This document shows, one piece after another, positions 9,551 through 18,615 of a stretch of 64,000 nucleotides of DNA. A program made the translations under genes and the position numbers. Numbering within the stretch: the stretch's first letter is position 1; each line of letters begins with the position of its first letter. Source of the stretch: Streptomyces tardus (GTDB lineage: Bacteria > Actinomycetota > Actinomycetes > Streptomycetales > Streptomycetaceae). Where the stretch lies: assembly GCF_018101125.2 (NCBI RefSeq), contig NZ_JAELVF020000001.1, forward strand, positions 3,043,977 to 3,107,976, in the 5' to 3' direction. The notes beneath the pieces are model-generated. The model worked only from the letters and a program-made list of their open reading frames with translations, was not told where the DNA came from and did no database searches.

Positions 9551-10226
9551 TGGGCGCGGCGCTGTGCGCTTCGGGAGCGGGTCGGGGCGGGCCGGCGTGC
9601 CGGTCGGGAGTCCTGAGCGCGGTCATGACAGCTGAAATCAGCCTGTAAAGCGATGTGTTCCGGACGTGTCCACCTCGTGGAGTTGTGAGTGACACACGTC
9701 ACTTCTCGAGCGTATGGGTCGTTTGTCGATGATCGTCCCCGCGTCGTCCGCGTGGCGCTGGCGTGGTGATTTGTCGAATGCGGACTTTTGGCGCGCCGAC
9801 CGGTCGTTTCCATTCCGCTACGGGATTGCACTGCGGTACGCGTGAGTAACCGTCAGGCGGAGCGGCATCGCCCTTGACGACCATGGAATGGCGGATAGGC
9901 TCATTTCCACGATCTGGCGCACTCCAATGGCTGCGCCGCGCACGGGGGATGATCTTCATGAGGGAATTCATAGGCGCATCCATTGCGCCGTTCAATCGCT
10001 TACGTCGCAGGTGTGTCGATGCCGGGCCGGGCCGGCCCGTGTCGCTCCGCTGACGGATCCGACGGCTGCTCATTCCGAGCGTGTTCCACGCTTGGCGCGC
10101 CCGCGCCCGCCCGGACGCCTTCCGATGCGCCCACGGCAACCGGACGTGCCCTGCTCCGCAACGAACCGTCACCGCTCCTGTCGCGCGCCCCGGCGCGCCG
10201 GGGCCGCCGCCTTCGGGGACAGCGCC
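9551..10226. other. Intergenic region upstream of the biosynthetic locus
   Basis: About 680 bp with noticeably lower G+C from 9600 to 10010 than its neighbours. Open frames crossing it have no recognisable domain and no clear ribosome sites. It most likely holds the promoter region of the glycosyltransferase gene. The fall in G+C marks the boundary between the core mfd gene and accessory DNA. Confidence 0.45.
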
Positions 10227-11480
10227 ATGCCGCAACGCATTGTTTTCGCGCCGGAGACATTCAATCTGGCGGAAACAACCAGGGCTATCGAGGTTGCACG
10301 CCATCTGACCGCGAAGCCGGGTTGTGAAGTTGAATTCCTCGGTTATTCCGAGGAGTTCGCCGGTCTGATTCGAGAGGCCGGATTCCGATTTCGCCCCCTC
10401 TCCCCGCGGCTGAGCCGCGAGGAGGCCCGACAGCTCATCCGGGTCGATCAGGGCAAGGGGGTGCGCCATCCGTTCACCGAGGACGTGGTGCGCCGCAGGG
10501 TTCGCGCGGAGATTGCCGCCTACGAGGAGTTCGGCGCCGAGGCGGTGGTGATCGGGGCGACCATGAGCGCCTTCGTCTCCGCCAGGGCGTACGGGATCCC
10601 ACTGGTCTTCCCCAAGCCGTACGCCTACTCCCTGCCGCATCTGCGGCAGCTGCGGGAGGTGCCGCTGCTGGCCGGTCGAGGGCCGGTGCGACGCGGGGTC
10701 AACCGCGGTGCGGCGGGGCTGGTCAGAGCGGTGGCGCCACGGGTGATGTGGAAGCCCCGGGCGTTCCGCACCGTGCCGAAGGAGTTCGGCGTCGCCCTGC
10801 CGGGGCCGACGCTCGCCGCTCTGGAGGCGGACCACAACCTGCTCACCGAGATCGGGGCGGTCATGGACACGGACGTCGCGCGGAGTCTTCCGGCCAATCA
10901 CCGGTTGATCGGCCCGATCTTCGCGAGACTGCCGGGTGCGGTGCCCGAGCGCGTTCTCGAACTCGCCGCGGGGAAGCGGCCGTTGGTCTATCTGGCGCTG
11001 GGCAGCTCGGGGAACAGAGCGCTGCTGATGCGGCTGTTGCGGGCACTGGAGCGGCTTCCGGTCGAGGTGGTCGCCCCGGTGCGCGGCTATCTCGGTCCGG
11101 CCGACCTCGCCCGCGTACCGCGCAACGTCCACCTCACCGAGCTGCTTCCGGCGCACCGGCTGGGCCCGTACATCGACGCCTCGATCCTGCACGGCGGCCA
11201 GGGGTCCGTGCAGACCGCGTGCCTGGGAGGGAAGCCGTTCGTCGGGCTGCCCCTGCAGTTGGAGCAGCGGTTCAACGTCGAGGCCTGTGCGCGCTACGGG
11301 AACGCCGTACGCCTCTCGCCCTCGACGGTGACGCAAGCGGGGCTGGCCCGTGCGCTCAGCCGCTGTCTGCACTCCGAGCCGATGCGCGGGCGCGCACGTG
11401 AACTCGCCGCCGTCGCGGCCCGGGAGGACGGCGCGGTCAACGCCGCGCGCTTCCTCCGAGAGCTGCTTCCCGTGAGGTGA
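10227..11480 (+). CDS. Glycosyltransferase, GT1/MGT-like
   Basis: 417 residues, GT-B fold. The C-terminal nucleotide-sugar site shows LHGGQGSVQTACLGGKPFVG (the HGG His is residue 322), the counterpart of HGGxGT in macrolide and UDP-glycosyltransferases, and LALGSSGN around 250. The N-terminus starts with a Rossmann-like strand (RIVFAPETFNLAETTRAIEV). ATG 10227 is chosen because conserved-looking sequence begins there; the frame is open upstream to 9888 but that part looks non-coding. It precedes the ACP-oxoamine synthase operon by 271 bp in the same direction, so it may glycosylate that product. Acceptor and sugar unknown. Confidence 0.82.
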   Translation: MPQRIVFAPETFNLAETTRAIEVARHLTAKPGCEVEFLGYSEEFAGLIREAGFRFRPLSPRLSREEARQLIRVDQGKGVRHPFTEDVVRRRVRAEIAAYEEFGAEAVVIGATMSAFVSARAYGIPLVFPKPYAYSLPHLRQLREVPLLAGRGPVRRGVNRGAAGLVRAVAPRVMWKPRAFRTVPKEFGVALPGPTLAALEADHNLLTEIGAVMDTDVARSLPANHRLIGPIFARLPGAVPERVLELAAGKRPLVYLALGSSGNRALLMRLLRALERLPVEVVAPVRGYLGPADLARVPRNVHLTELLPAHRLGPYIDASILHGGQGSVQTACLGGKPFVGLPLQLEQRFNVEACARYGNAVRLSPSTVTQAGLARALSRCLHSEPMRGRARELAAVAAREDGAVNAARFLRELLPVR

Positions 11481-11751
11481 GGCCGGGCCTCCCGGCGCTC
11501 CTCTCCACCCGCTTCCACCCGCGTACATCGCTTTCGTCCAGCGAGCCGTCCGCAGAGCCGGCCCGCACTGTCCCTGCGCCTGCCTGCCCGGATGCCCCGG
11601 TGTGGCTTCCGCCCACCCACTGTGTGTCACACACGGCGATTCGCTCGTCACCCAATGCGTCAAGGCTGTTCGGTGCCCGCCTCACCGCATGGGCGCCACC
11701 GTTCCGCACCGCCACAGACACCGCCATCGCCATCGCACACGAAGGAGAACC

Positions 11752-13218
11752 ATGTCCGACATCGAGCACGACCTGCTGCAGGGCATCGCGCAGATAGGCA
11801 TGTTCCAGCCCGAGGAGATCCACGGGCCCGACCTCCTCATCAGGGACCTCGGCTTCGATTCCCTGATGGTGATGGACCTGATCTCCAGCATGACGAAGAA
11901 GTACCCGCTGCTCGGAGACCTCAGCGCCGACCACGAACTGTTCCGCGACGACGTCGCCGTGGACGCCCTGCGCGGCGCGCTCCGGCAGTTGACCGGTACG
12001 CCGGTCGCCGCCGTGCCCCGGCAGCGGGCCGGTATCGAGCGGATGGAGTCGGTGACGGCGTTCAACGCCTTCCTGGACGCCTCGCCGCACCTTCCGTACT
12101 TCATCCCGCACGACGGGGTGGCCGGCGCGCACGTCTCCGTCGGCGGGCGGGAGCTGGTCAACTTCGCCAGCTACAACTACCTGGACTCCAACGGCGCCCC
12201 GCAGATCACCGACGCCGTGCGCGCCGCGGTGGAGACCTACGGCAGTTCGGTCTCCGCGAGCCGGATCATCGGTGGCGAGATCCCGCTCCACCGCGAACTG
12301 GAGCGGGAGATCGCCGACTTCATCGGGGTCGACGACGCGGTGCTCCAGGTCGGCGGCCACAGCACCAACGTCAACGTGCTGGGTCACCTCTTCGGGGAGA
12401 ACGACCTGATCCTGCACGATTCGCTCGCCCACAACAGCATCATCCAGGGCGCACTGCTCTCGGACGCCAAGCGCCGCCCCTTCCACCACAACGACATGGG
12501 CCATCTGGCGCGCGAACTGAAGCGGCTGCGCCCGCGGTTCCGCAACATCGTGGTCGTCGTCGAGGGCGTCTACAGCATGGACGGCAACATCTGCGACCTG
12601 CCGGAACTGGTGAAGCTCAAGGAGGAGCACGACGTCTTCCTGATGGTCGACGAGGCGCACTCCTTCGGCACGATGGGAGCCTCCGGGCGCGGCATCTGCT
12701 CGCACTTCGGCATCTCCCCGGAGCGTGTCGACATCCTGATGGGGACGCTCAGCAAATCGTTCAACAGCTGCGGCGGCTACCTCGCCGGCAACCGCGACTT
12801 CGTGCGCTATCTGCGCTACAACCTGCCCGGCTTCGTGTTCAGCGTGGGGATGACGCCCGCCAACACCGCGGCGGCCCTGGAATCCCTGCGGATGAGCGCG
12901 CACAACCCGCAGTGGCAGGACGAACTCCACTCCTCGGCGGCCCGGTTGCTCGAAGGCGTACGGGCGCTGGGCTTCGACACCGGGCTGAGCGACGGCACCC
13001 CGATCGTCCCCCTGATCACCGGCGACACCGCGCGTGCGGTGGAGCTGTCGAAGGAGCTGGACGCCGCCGGGGTCTTCGTCGCGCCGATCACCTACCCCGC
13101 GGTGGCCGAGTCGGAGGCGCGGCTGCGCTTCTTCGTCTCCCGCGGCCACTCGCCCGCCGACATCGACCACACCCTGTCCGCCCTCGCCACCCTCCGAGAG
13201 AAGCAGCCCGCCGCATGA
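11752..13218 (+). CDS. Acyl carrier protein fused to alpha-oxoamine synthase
   Basis: 488 residues. Residues 1-85 are an acyl carrier domain with LGFDSLMVMDL; Ser37 should carry phosphopantetheine. Residues from about 105 form a PLP-dependent fold-type I alpha-oxoamine synthase: FASYNYLDSNG, GGHSTN, DEAHSFG (Asp300, His303) and TLSKSFNSCGGY, in which Lys335 should bind PLP. Members condense an acyl thioester with an amino acid and lose CO2 to give an alpha-aminoketone (BioF, serine palmitoyltransferase, CqsA). The fused carrier implies that the acyl group is presented in cis. Strong ribosome site AAGGAG; first gene of a five-gene overlapping operon ending in a ketosynthase. PigH of prodigiosin synthesis is a known carrier-AOS precedent. 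Confidence 0.92.
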   Translation: MSDIEHDLLQGIAQIGMFQPEEIHGPDLLIRDLGFDSLMVMDLISSMTKKYPLLGDLSADHELFRDDVAVDALRGALRQLTGTPVAAVPRQRAGIERMESVTAFNAFLDASPHLPYFIPHDGVAGAHVSVGGRELVNFASYNYLDSNGAPQITDAVRAAVETYGSSVSASRIIGGEIPLHRELEREIADFIGVDDAVLQVGGHSTNVNVLGHLFGENDLILHDSLAHNSIIQGALLSDAKRRPFHHNDMGHLARELKRLRPRFRNIVVVVEGVYSMDGNICDLPELVKLKEEHDVFLMVDEAHSFGTMGASGRGICSHFGISPERVDILMGTLSKSFNSCGGYLAGNRDFVRYLRYNLPGFVFSVGMTPANTAAALESLRMSAHNPQWQDELHSSAARLLEGVRALGFDTGLSDGTPIVPLITGDTARAVELSKELDAAGVFVAPITYPAVAESEARLRFFVSRGHSPADIDHTLSALATLREKQPAA

Positions 13219-14456
13219 AGATCACCGCACTGGAGGCCGCCCGGCACCGGCTCGCCGCCCGTCCTCCGCACCGTCCGATCGCTTCCCTGCTGACCCGCGC
13301 CGCGCACCTGGCGGGAGAGCGCAGCAGCCCGCTGTTCCAACTGGTGGTCCTGCACCGTCTGAAGGGCTTCCTGCGCCACATCGTGGTCTCGGTGATCCGC
13401 CGCGAGTTCCCCGACGGGGATCTCACGCCGCGAACCGGGATGTCCGAGGAGATCCACCACGATCTGCTGGCGCTCGCCGAGAACCTGGGGGTGGTGCGTC
13501 TCCAGCAGCGCGCGCCCCGGGCACGGCTGCGCCCCGACTACGCGGCCGTGGTGCGGTCCGAGGACCCCGCCGCACAGGACACGCCCGCCTGGCGGCGCGA
13601 CCGCGCCGACTATCAGCGGATACGCGAACTGGTCGCGCGCGGCGGGGTGTTGGAGGAGGACCGGGGTGAGGACACACCGCCCCATCTGCGCCGCGACGAT
13701 GTGCACTACCTGATGGTGCTGTGCCGCTACATCCTCGAACTGGAGGAGATGAGCCTCTACGAGCAGGTCAAACCCTCCTTCGACACGGTCTTCTACTCCG
13801 ACCTCGGCGAACTGGCGTACCGGCTCTACACCTCCGGCTCCTACCGGAAGCTCTGCCGCCGGCTGCAGCCCGCCTCGTTCCTGGACATCGGCTGCGGCGA
13901 GGGCCGGCATCTGGAGCCGCCGGCGCAGCTGCGCCCCGCGCCCCGGGTGGTCGGGGTGGAACTGGACCCGAAGGTGGCGGAGTCGGCCAGGGAACGGCTG
14001 GCCGGCCGGGTGGACGCGGAGGTCGTCTCCACCGACCTCTTCGAATGGCGCACCGAGGAACGCTTCGACATGATCCTCAGCAGCTACATGCTGTTCTATC
14101 TGGACCGCTCGCGGCATGTGGAGTTCTACTCCCGGGTGCGCGAACTGCTGGCACCCGGCGGCACCTACGTGGTGGGCCAGTACTTTCCCGACTTCCAGGA
14201 GTACCAGCGCGCGCTGATCGACCGCTACTCGCCGGCTCCGCGCATCCAGCGCTGGGCCTCGGAAACCGGGAACTCGCTGCTGCTGGCGGAGGTGCTGCTC
14301 AACCGCACGCTGGTGCACTTCCGTTCGGTCGTCTACTGGGACGCCTTCCGGGACGATCTGGCCGCCGCCGGACTCGCGGTCCGTGAGGTGCTGCCGGCCG
14401 ACAGCCTCTACTACTCCCACTACGTGCTGATCGGCCGCGCCGACGATGAGCGTTGA
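13215..14456 (+). CDS. SAM-dependent methyltransferase with long N-terminal extension
   Basis: 413 residues. The class I methyltransferase domain starts near residue 218 with SFLDIGCGEG (SAM loop about 223-230), VVGVELDP for the acidic loop and ILSSYMLFYL further on. About 210 residues precede it, rich in Arg and Leu, without a domain I can name; this part may bind the carrier domain or the substrate. ATG overlaps the oxoamine synthase stop (ATGA). In context it probably methylates the aminoketone product or an intermediate, on N, O or C; the sequence does not say which. Confidence 0.85.
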   Translation: MKITALEAARHRLAARPPHRPIASLLTRAAHLAGERSSPLFQLVVLHRLKGFLRHIVVSVIRREFPDGDLTPRTGMSEEIHHDLLALAENLGVVRLQQRAPRARLRPDYAAVVRSEDPAAQDTPAWRRDRADYQRIRELVARGGVLEEDRGEDTPPHLRRDDVHYLMVLCRYILELEEMSLYEQVKPSFDTVFYSDLGELAYRLYTSGSYRKLCRRLQPASFLDIGCGEGRHLEPPAQLRPAPRVVGVELDPKVAESARERLAGRVDAEVVSTDLFEWRTEERFDMILSSYMLFYLDRSRHVEFYSRVRELLAPGGTYVVGQYFPDFQEYQRALIDRYSPAPRIQRWASETGNSLLLAEVLLNRTLVHFRSVVYWDAFRDDLAAAGLAVREVLPADSLYYSHYVLIGRADDER

Positions 14457-15174
14457 GCCCTCGGCGCCGGCCGGTTCCCGCCGGCCGGCGCTGCACGCCG
14501 AAGCCCTGCGCAAGACCTTCTTCGCCGGGACTCCGAGGGAGTTCGCGGTGCTGCGCGGGGTCTCGCTCACCGTCGAACGAGGCCGGATCTGCACGATCCT
14601 GGGCCCTTCCGGATCGGGCAAGACCACCCTGCTGCGGTGCCTGTCGGGTCTGGAACCCGTCGACTCGGGCACGGTGGAGGTCGGCGGCACGAAGGTGCAC
14701 GCGCTGTCCCCGCGCCAAACCCAGCGGTTCCGCCGGGAGGACACCGCCTTCGTCTTCCAGGAGTACAACCTCATCAGCGATCTGACGCTGCGGGAGAACG
14801 TCGAGCTGGACCGGCCCATGGCGCCCCGCCCGGCCGAACTTGCCGCCCGCTGGCGACTGGAGCACGTGCTGGACCACTTCCCCGACCAGTGCTCGGGAGG
14901 CCAGCAGCAGAAGGCGGCGATCCTGCGCGCGCTCAACCGGGACGTCGACGTGCTCTTCTGCGACGAGCCGACCGGCGCCCTCGACGGGACCTCGGCCGGC
15001 GAAGTGCTCTGTGTGCTCCAGGAGGTGAGCGCGAACGGTGTCACCGTCGTCATGATCACGCACAACGAGATGGTCACCGAGATCTCCGACCGGGTGGTGC
15101 GGCTGCACGACGGCGAGGTCGTCTCGGACACCGTGGTCCCCGATCCGCGTCCGGCGGGGGAGCTGGAGTGGTGA
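14446..15174 (+). CDS. ABC transporter ATP-binding protein of the biosynthetic operon
   Basis: 242 residues, LolD/MacB-like. Walker A GPSGSGKTT starts at residue 53; Walker B is VLFCDEPTGALD; the switch histidine is in MITHNE. The signature motif reads CSGGQQQK (150-155 for SGGQQQ), with Cys where Leu is usual. It overlaps the methyltransferase gene by 11 bp and the permease by GTGA, so it is part of one coupled operon. Expected to drive export of, or immunity to, the locus product together with the following permease. Confidence 0.9.
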   Translation: MSVEPSAPAGSRRPALHAEALRKTFFAGTPREFAVLRGVSLTVERGRICTILGPSGSGKTTLLRCLSGLEPVDSGTVEVGGTKVHALSPRQTQRFRREDTAFVFQEYNLISDLTLRENVELDRPMAPRPAELAARWRLEHVLDHFPDQCSGGQQQKAAILRALNRDVDVLFCDEPTGALDGTSAGEVLCVLQEVSANGVTVVMITHNEMVTEISDRVVRLHDGEVVSDTVVPDPRPAGELEW

Positions 15175-17315
15175 GCGACCGGCTGGACACGCTGCTCACC
15201 CGCCGCGCCCGCCGCCGGCTGCGGCGCAACCGGACGGATCTGGCGGTGCTGCTGGGCGTCGTCGCACTGGGGCTCTCGCTCGGCCTCACCTTCCTGGTGG
15301 CGGCCACCTCCTCCCTGCGCGGCATGGACGACTTCGCCGCCTCGCACCACCGGGAGGCGGGCCATTTCGAGCCCGCGTCCGGGAAGGACGTACCGCCCGA
15401 GGGCACCCCGGGCTACGAGACGACCCGGACGGCGGACGTCACCGGGCCGGGCTCCTCGGTGCTGCGGCTGGGGCAGCCCAGGGAGCGCATCAACCGCCAT
15501 CAGATCGTCTCCGGCCGTGAACTGCGCGCCGCCGACGAGTTGTTGCTCAACCGGCGCTACGCCCAGGCGCACGGCATCGCGCTCGGCGACCGGATCACCG
15601 CCGGCGAGCGCCGACTGACCGTGGTGGGCTACGCGGCGGCCCCGGACCTCATCGCGGTCAAGAACAGCGAGATCGTCCTCCAGCCGAACCACGAACGCTT
15701 CGGGGTCGGTTTCGTCACCGCCGAGACCTTCGCCCACTGGCGGGAGGCGGCCCGCACCACCGTGTTCTGGGACGCCTCCGTCGACGTCGCGCGGATGAGC
15801 GGGACGTACGAGGCCGCGACCGTGCGCGACGTGCAGAACAACTCCCGGGTGCAGCAGGCGATCGGCGACTCGCAGGGGCCGCGCGATCTCGCGCTGCTCA
15901 TCCTGGGGATCTTCCTCGTGATCATCTTCGCGCTGCTCGCCGTCCACCACTTCGAGAACCGCAAACGGGAGGCGGCCGACCTGGAGGCGTTCGACCTGCT
16001 CGGACACCGGCGGCGCGCCATGGCCAGACATCTGCGGGACCCACTGGCGCCGCTGCTGGTCGGCTGGACGGTGGCCTCGGCCGTGGCGCTGGCGGCTGCC
16101 GGACCGGCCATGGACATCAACGCCAAGCTCTACGACTACCCGCGGATGTCCGTGGACCTCGGAACGTGGGCACTGGCGTCGCTCGCGATCGGGCTGCTGC
16201 TCGCGCTGCTCAACTGGGCCGCGTACCGCATGTTCTACCCCGGGCGTCCCGCCAGGACGGTCCGCCGTCGACGGCTGCCGCTGGCGCGACTGCGGTGGCT
16301 GCCCGACGCCGGCTACCGGTTGCGGCTGGTGCGCGGGCTGCGCAACCCGCGCGAGCCGGTCGCGACCGTCGTGCTGCTGCTGGTGGTGGCGTTCCTGGTC
16401 AACTTCTCGCTCTCGCTGCGGGTTTCGGTCGACTCCTACCTGGAGGCGTTGGAGGACCAGACGCCGTTCAGCCACATGTACGTGCTGCCAGACGGTTCCG
16501 GCAGCGAAGGGCCGGCCCGCGGCACCGACGAGGCCGGTCGGCTCAGCACCCTCTACCACGCCTCGGGCACCGCCCAGAGCGTCTTCGAAGTGCCGCCGCG
16601 CTCACGGTACTTCGGCAGCACCACCGGCCCCGTGGTGACCAGCGCGTTCCGGGAGAAGTACGGGATCGGCACCGGGGACCTGCTGACCCTGCGCTCGCTG
16701 GACGGAACCCGCGTCCACCCGCTGCGGATCACCGGCGTCACCGACGAGACGACCTCCTCCTACGTCTATCTGCCCGCGGGCGGGCTGGCAGCGGCGGCCG
16801 AAGGAGGCGGCAGCGGCGGCACGGAGTCCGGGGTGCCGGTGCTGTTCACCGGCTCCGCCCACCCGCAGCTGGAGGGGCGCACGCAGTCGGTCGCCAAGGA
16901 GGAGATCGTCTCCTCGGGGCGCAGCATCGTGGAGATCATCAACCTGCAGATCGGGCTGCTGATCGGGCTCGCCTGCCTGCTGCTGGTCCTGATGCTGCTC
17001 GCGCTCTACCGGTTCGTGCTCGGTACCCAGCAGGAGTTCCTGCGGGTCATGCGGCTCAACGGCCACGGGCCGCGCGTCCTGGTGCGCGCCCTTTTCGGCT
17101 TCACCGCCCCGGCCGCGGTGCTCGCGGTGGTGCTCTCGCAGCTCCTCGCAGTGCGGGTGGTCCGGTGGTTCTTCGACGGGATCATGTACGACTTCAGCGC
17201 GTATGTCCCGGTTGCCTCCGGGCTCGGAGTGCCACTCCTCACCGGTGCGCTCCTGGCCCTGCTCATGTCCGTCTTCCTTCTTCACGCCCACAAGAAAATG
17301 AGGAGCCCATCATGA
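15171..17315 (+). CDS. FtsX-type ABC permease of the biosynthetic operon
   Basis: 714 residues, GTG start inside the stop of the ATPase gene. One membrane segment near 20-45 (LAVLLGVVALGLSLGLTFLV), an extracellular region, membrane helices around 243-275, 290-310 and 325-345, a second extracellular region, and a C-terminal FtsX core around 590-700. It lacks the clear RTREIGLMRAIG turn of the exporter at 3182, having QEFLRVMRLNGHG in that place, so it belongs to a more divergent branch. Membrane half of the dedicated exporter; no peptidase or periplasmic partner is encoded nearby. Confidence 0.85.
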   Translation: MSDRLDTLLTRRARRRLRRNRTDLAVLLGVVALGLSLGLTFLVAATSSLRGMDDFAASHHREAGHFEPASGKDVPPEGTPGYETTRTADVTGPGSSVLRLGQPRERINRHQIVSGRELRAADELLLNRRYAQAHGIALGDRITAGERRLTVVGYAAAPDLIAVKNSEIVLQPNHERFGVGFVTAETFAHWREAARTTVFWDASVDVARMSGTYEAATVRDVQNNSRVQQAIGDSQGPRDLALLILGIFLVIIFALLAVHHFENRKREAADLEAFDLLGHRRRAMARHLRDPLAPLLVGWTVASAVALAAAGPAMDINAKLYDYPRMSVDLGTWALASLAIGLLLALLNWAAYRMFYPGRPARTVRRRRLPLARLRWLPDAGYRLRLVRGLRNPREPVATVVLLLVVAFLVNFSLSLRVSVDSYLEALEDQTPFSHMYVLPDGSGSEGPARGTDEAGRLSTLYHASGTAQSVFEVPPRSRYFGSTTGPVVTSAFREKYGIGTGDLLTLRSLDGTRVHPLRITGVTDETTSSYVYLPAGGLAAAAEGGGSGGTESGVPVLFTGSAHPQLEGRTQSVAKEEIVSSGRSIVEIINLQIGLLIGLACLLLVLMLLALYRFVLGTQQEFLRVMRLNGHGPRVLVRALFGFTAPAAVLAVVLSQLLAVRVVRWFFDGIMYDFSAYVPVASGLGVPLLTGALLALLMSVFLLHAHKKMRSPS

Positions 17316-18532
17316 TGCCGACCAATCAGCGCCGGGTCGTCGTGACCGGAACGGGCGTGGTCAGCCCCATCGGCCACGGCACCGAGGAGTTCTGGCAGTC
17401 GCTGTCCAAGGGCAGTACGAACTTCGTGCCCAGCGGAGTGGAGGGCATCCCGCTGGTGTCCCGGGTGCCCGACGGCTGGGACGAGGGGATCTCGCCCAAA
17501 CGCCGCCGGGCGTCCGACCGTTGCACTCTGCTCGCACTGACCGCCGCCGGCGAGGCCCTGGGCCGTTCCGGACTGCTGGAGGACCCCGACAAGGCCCTGC
17601 ACACAGGGGTCTACTTCGGCTCCTCCATCGGCGGGATAGGCACCATCAAGCAGGAGTTCGCCCGCGGCGCGACCGAGGGCACCCGCTCGGTGCACGCCCT
17701 GCTGGTGGTCAAGGGCCTGATGAACATGATCGCCTCCGCGATCGGCATCGAGTACGGGCTGCGCGGCGAGTCCCTGGTGACCGCCGCGGCCTGCGCCTCC
17801 GGCACGGTCGCCATCGGCGAGGCGTACCGGGCGGTCGCCTCCGGGCGGCTGCCGCGCGCGGTGGCCGGCGGCGCCGAGGCGTGCGTGCTCGACCATGTGA
17901 TGGAGCCCTTCCGGAAGTTGGGCGCCCTGAACAGCAGCAGCGACCCGGAGGGCGCCTCCATACCCTTCTCCCGGCACCGCAGCGGTTTTGTGATGGCCGA
18001 GGGCGCGGGAGCGGTCGTTCTGGAGGACCTGGAGTCCGCACGCGAACGCGGGGCGCCGATCCTCGGGGAGATCGTCGGCTATGCCGCCTCCTCCGACGCC
18101 GCCGGGCTCATCACCCCCGACGCGGCGGGCGTACGGCGCGCGGTGGAAGGCGTCTTCTCCGACGACCACCGGCCCGAGGACGTCGTGTACATCAACGCCC
18201 ACGGCACCTCGACCACCCTCAACGAGCGGGTCGAGTCGGAGGTCTACTCGGCCGTCTTCCCGCACCGGCCCGCGGTGTCCTCGACCAAGTCCTACTACGG
18301 CCACCCGCTCGGCGCGGCCGGTGCCTTCGAGGTGATCGTCTGTCTGGAGAGCGCCCGCGCCGGCGTGGCGCTGCCCACCCTGAACGTCAGCGGGGCGGAC
18401 ATCGACCGGGACGAGATCGACCTCAACCTGGTGCTGGACGAACCGGCGCCGCTCACCGACGGCCTCCTGCTCTCCAGCTCGTTCGCCTTCGGCGGCCAGA
18501 ACGGAGTGCTGCTGATGCGCGGCGGCATCTGA
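17312..18532 (+). CDS. Beta-ketoacyl-ACP synthase, FabF-like, in oxoamine operon
   Basis: 406 residues, thiolase-fold elongating ketosynthase. Catalytic triad intact: Cys161 in AAACASGT, His297 in NAHGTST and His331 in YYGHPLGAAG. AGGAG lies 6 bp before ATG 17312 (ATG 17315 is also possible); ATG overlaps the permease stop. No acyltransferase, ketoreductase or chain-length factor accompanies it, so malonyl-ACP and starter acyl groups would come from fatty-acid synthesis. The simplest reading is one (or a few) chain extensions on a carrier, with the product handed to the ACP-oxoamine synthase. It is not the housekeeping FabF, judging from its place in the operon. Confidence 0.92.
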   Translation: MMPTNQRRVVVTGTGVVSPIGHGTEEFWQSLSKGSTNFVPSGVEGIPLVSRVPDGWDEGISPKRRRASDRCTLLALTAAGEALGRSGLLEDPDKALHTGVYFGSSIGGIGTIKQEFARGATEGTRSVHALLVVKGLMNMIASAIGIEYGLRGESLVTAAACASGTVAIGEAYRAVASGRLPRAVAGGAEACVLDHVMEPFRKLGALNSSSDPEGASIPFSRHRSGFVMAEGAGAVVLEDLESARERGAPILGEIVGYAASSDAAGLITPDAAGVRRAVEGVFSDDHRPEDVVYINAHGTSTTLNERVESEVYSAVFPHRPAVSSTKSYYGHPLGAAGAFEVIVCLESARAGVALPTLNVSGADIDRDEIDLNLVLDEPAPLTDGLLLSSSFAFGGQNGVLLMRGGI

Positions 18533-18615
18533 GCCCGCCGCCGAGGCGAGTGCGGGTGCGTGCGGACGACGGGGCGCGGGCGGGTGTTGCGGTCCGTCGG
18601 ATTGCGGCCCGGCGG

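Noticed and set aside
9888..10226. N-terminal extension of the glycosyltransferase
   Set aside because: The 113 extra residues are low-complexity and do not fit the GT-B start; the domain begins at ATG 10227.
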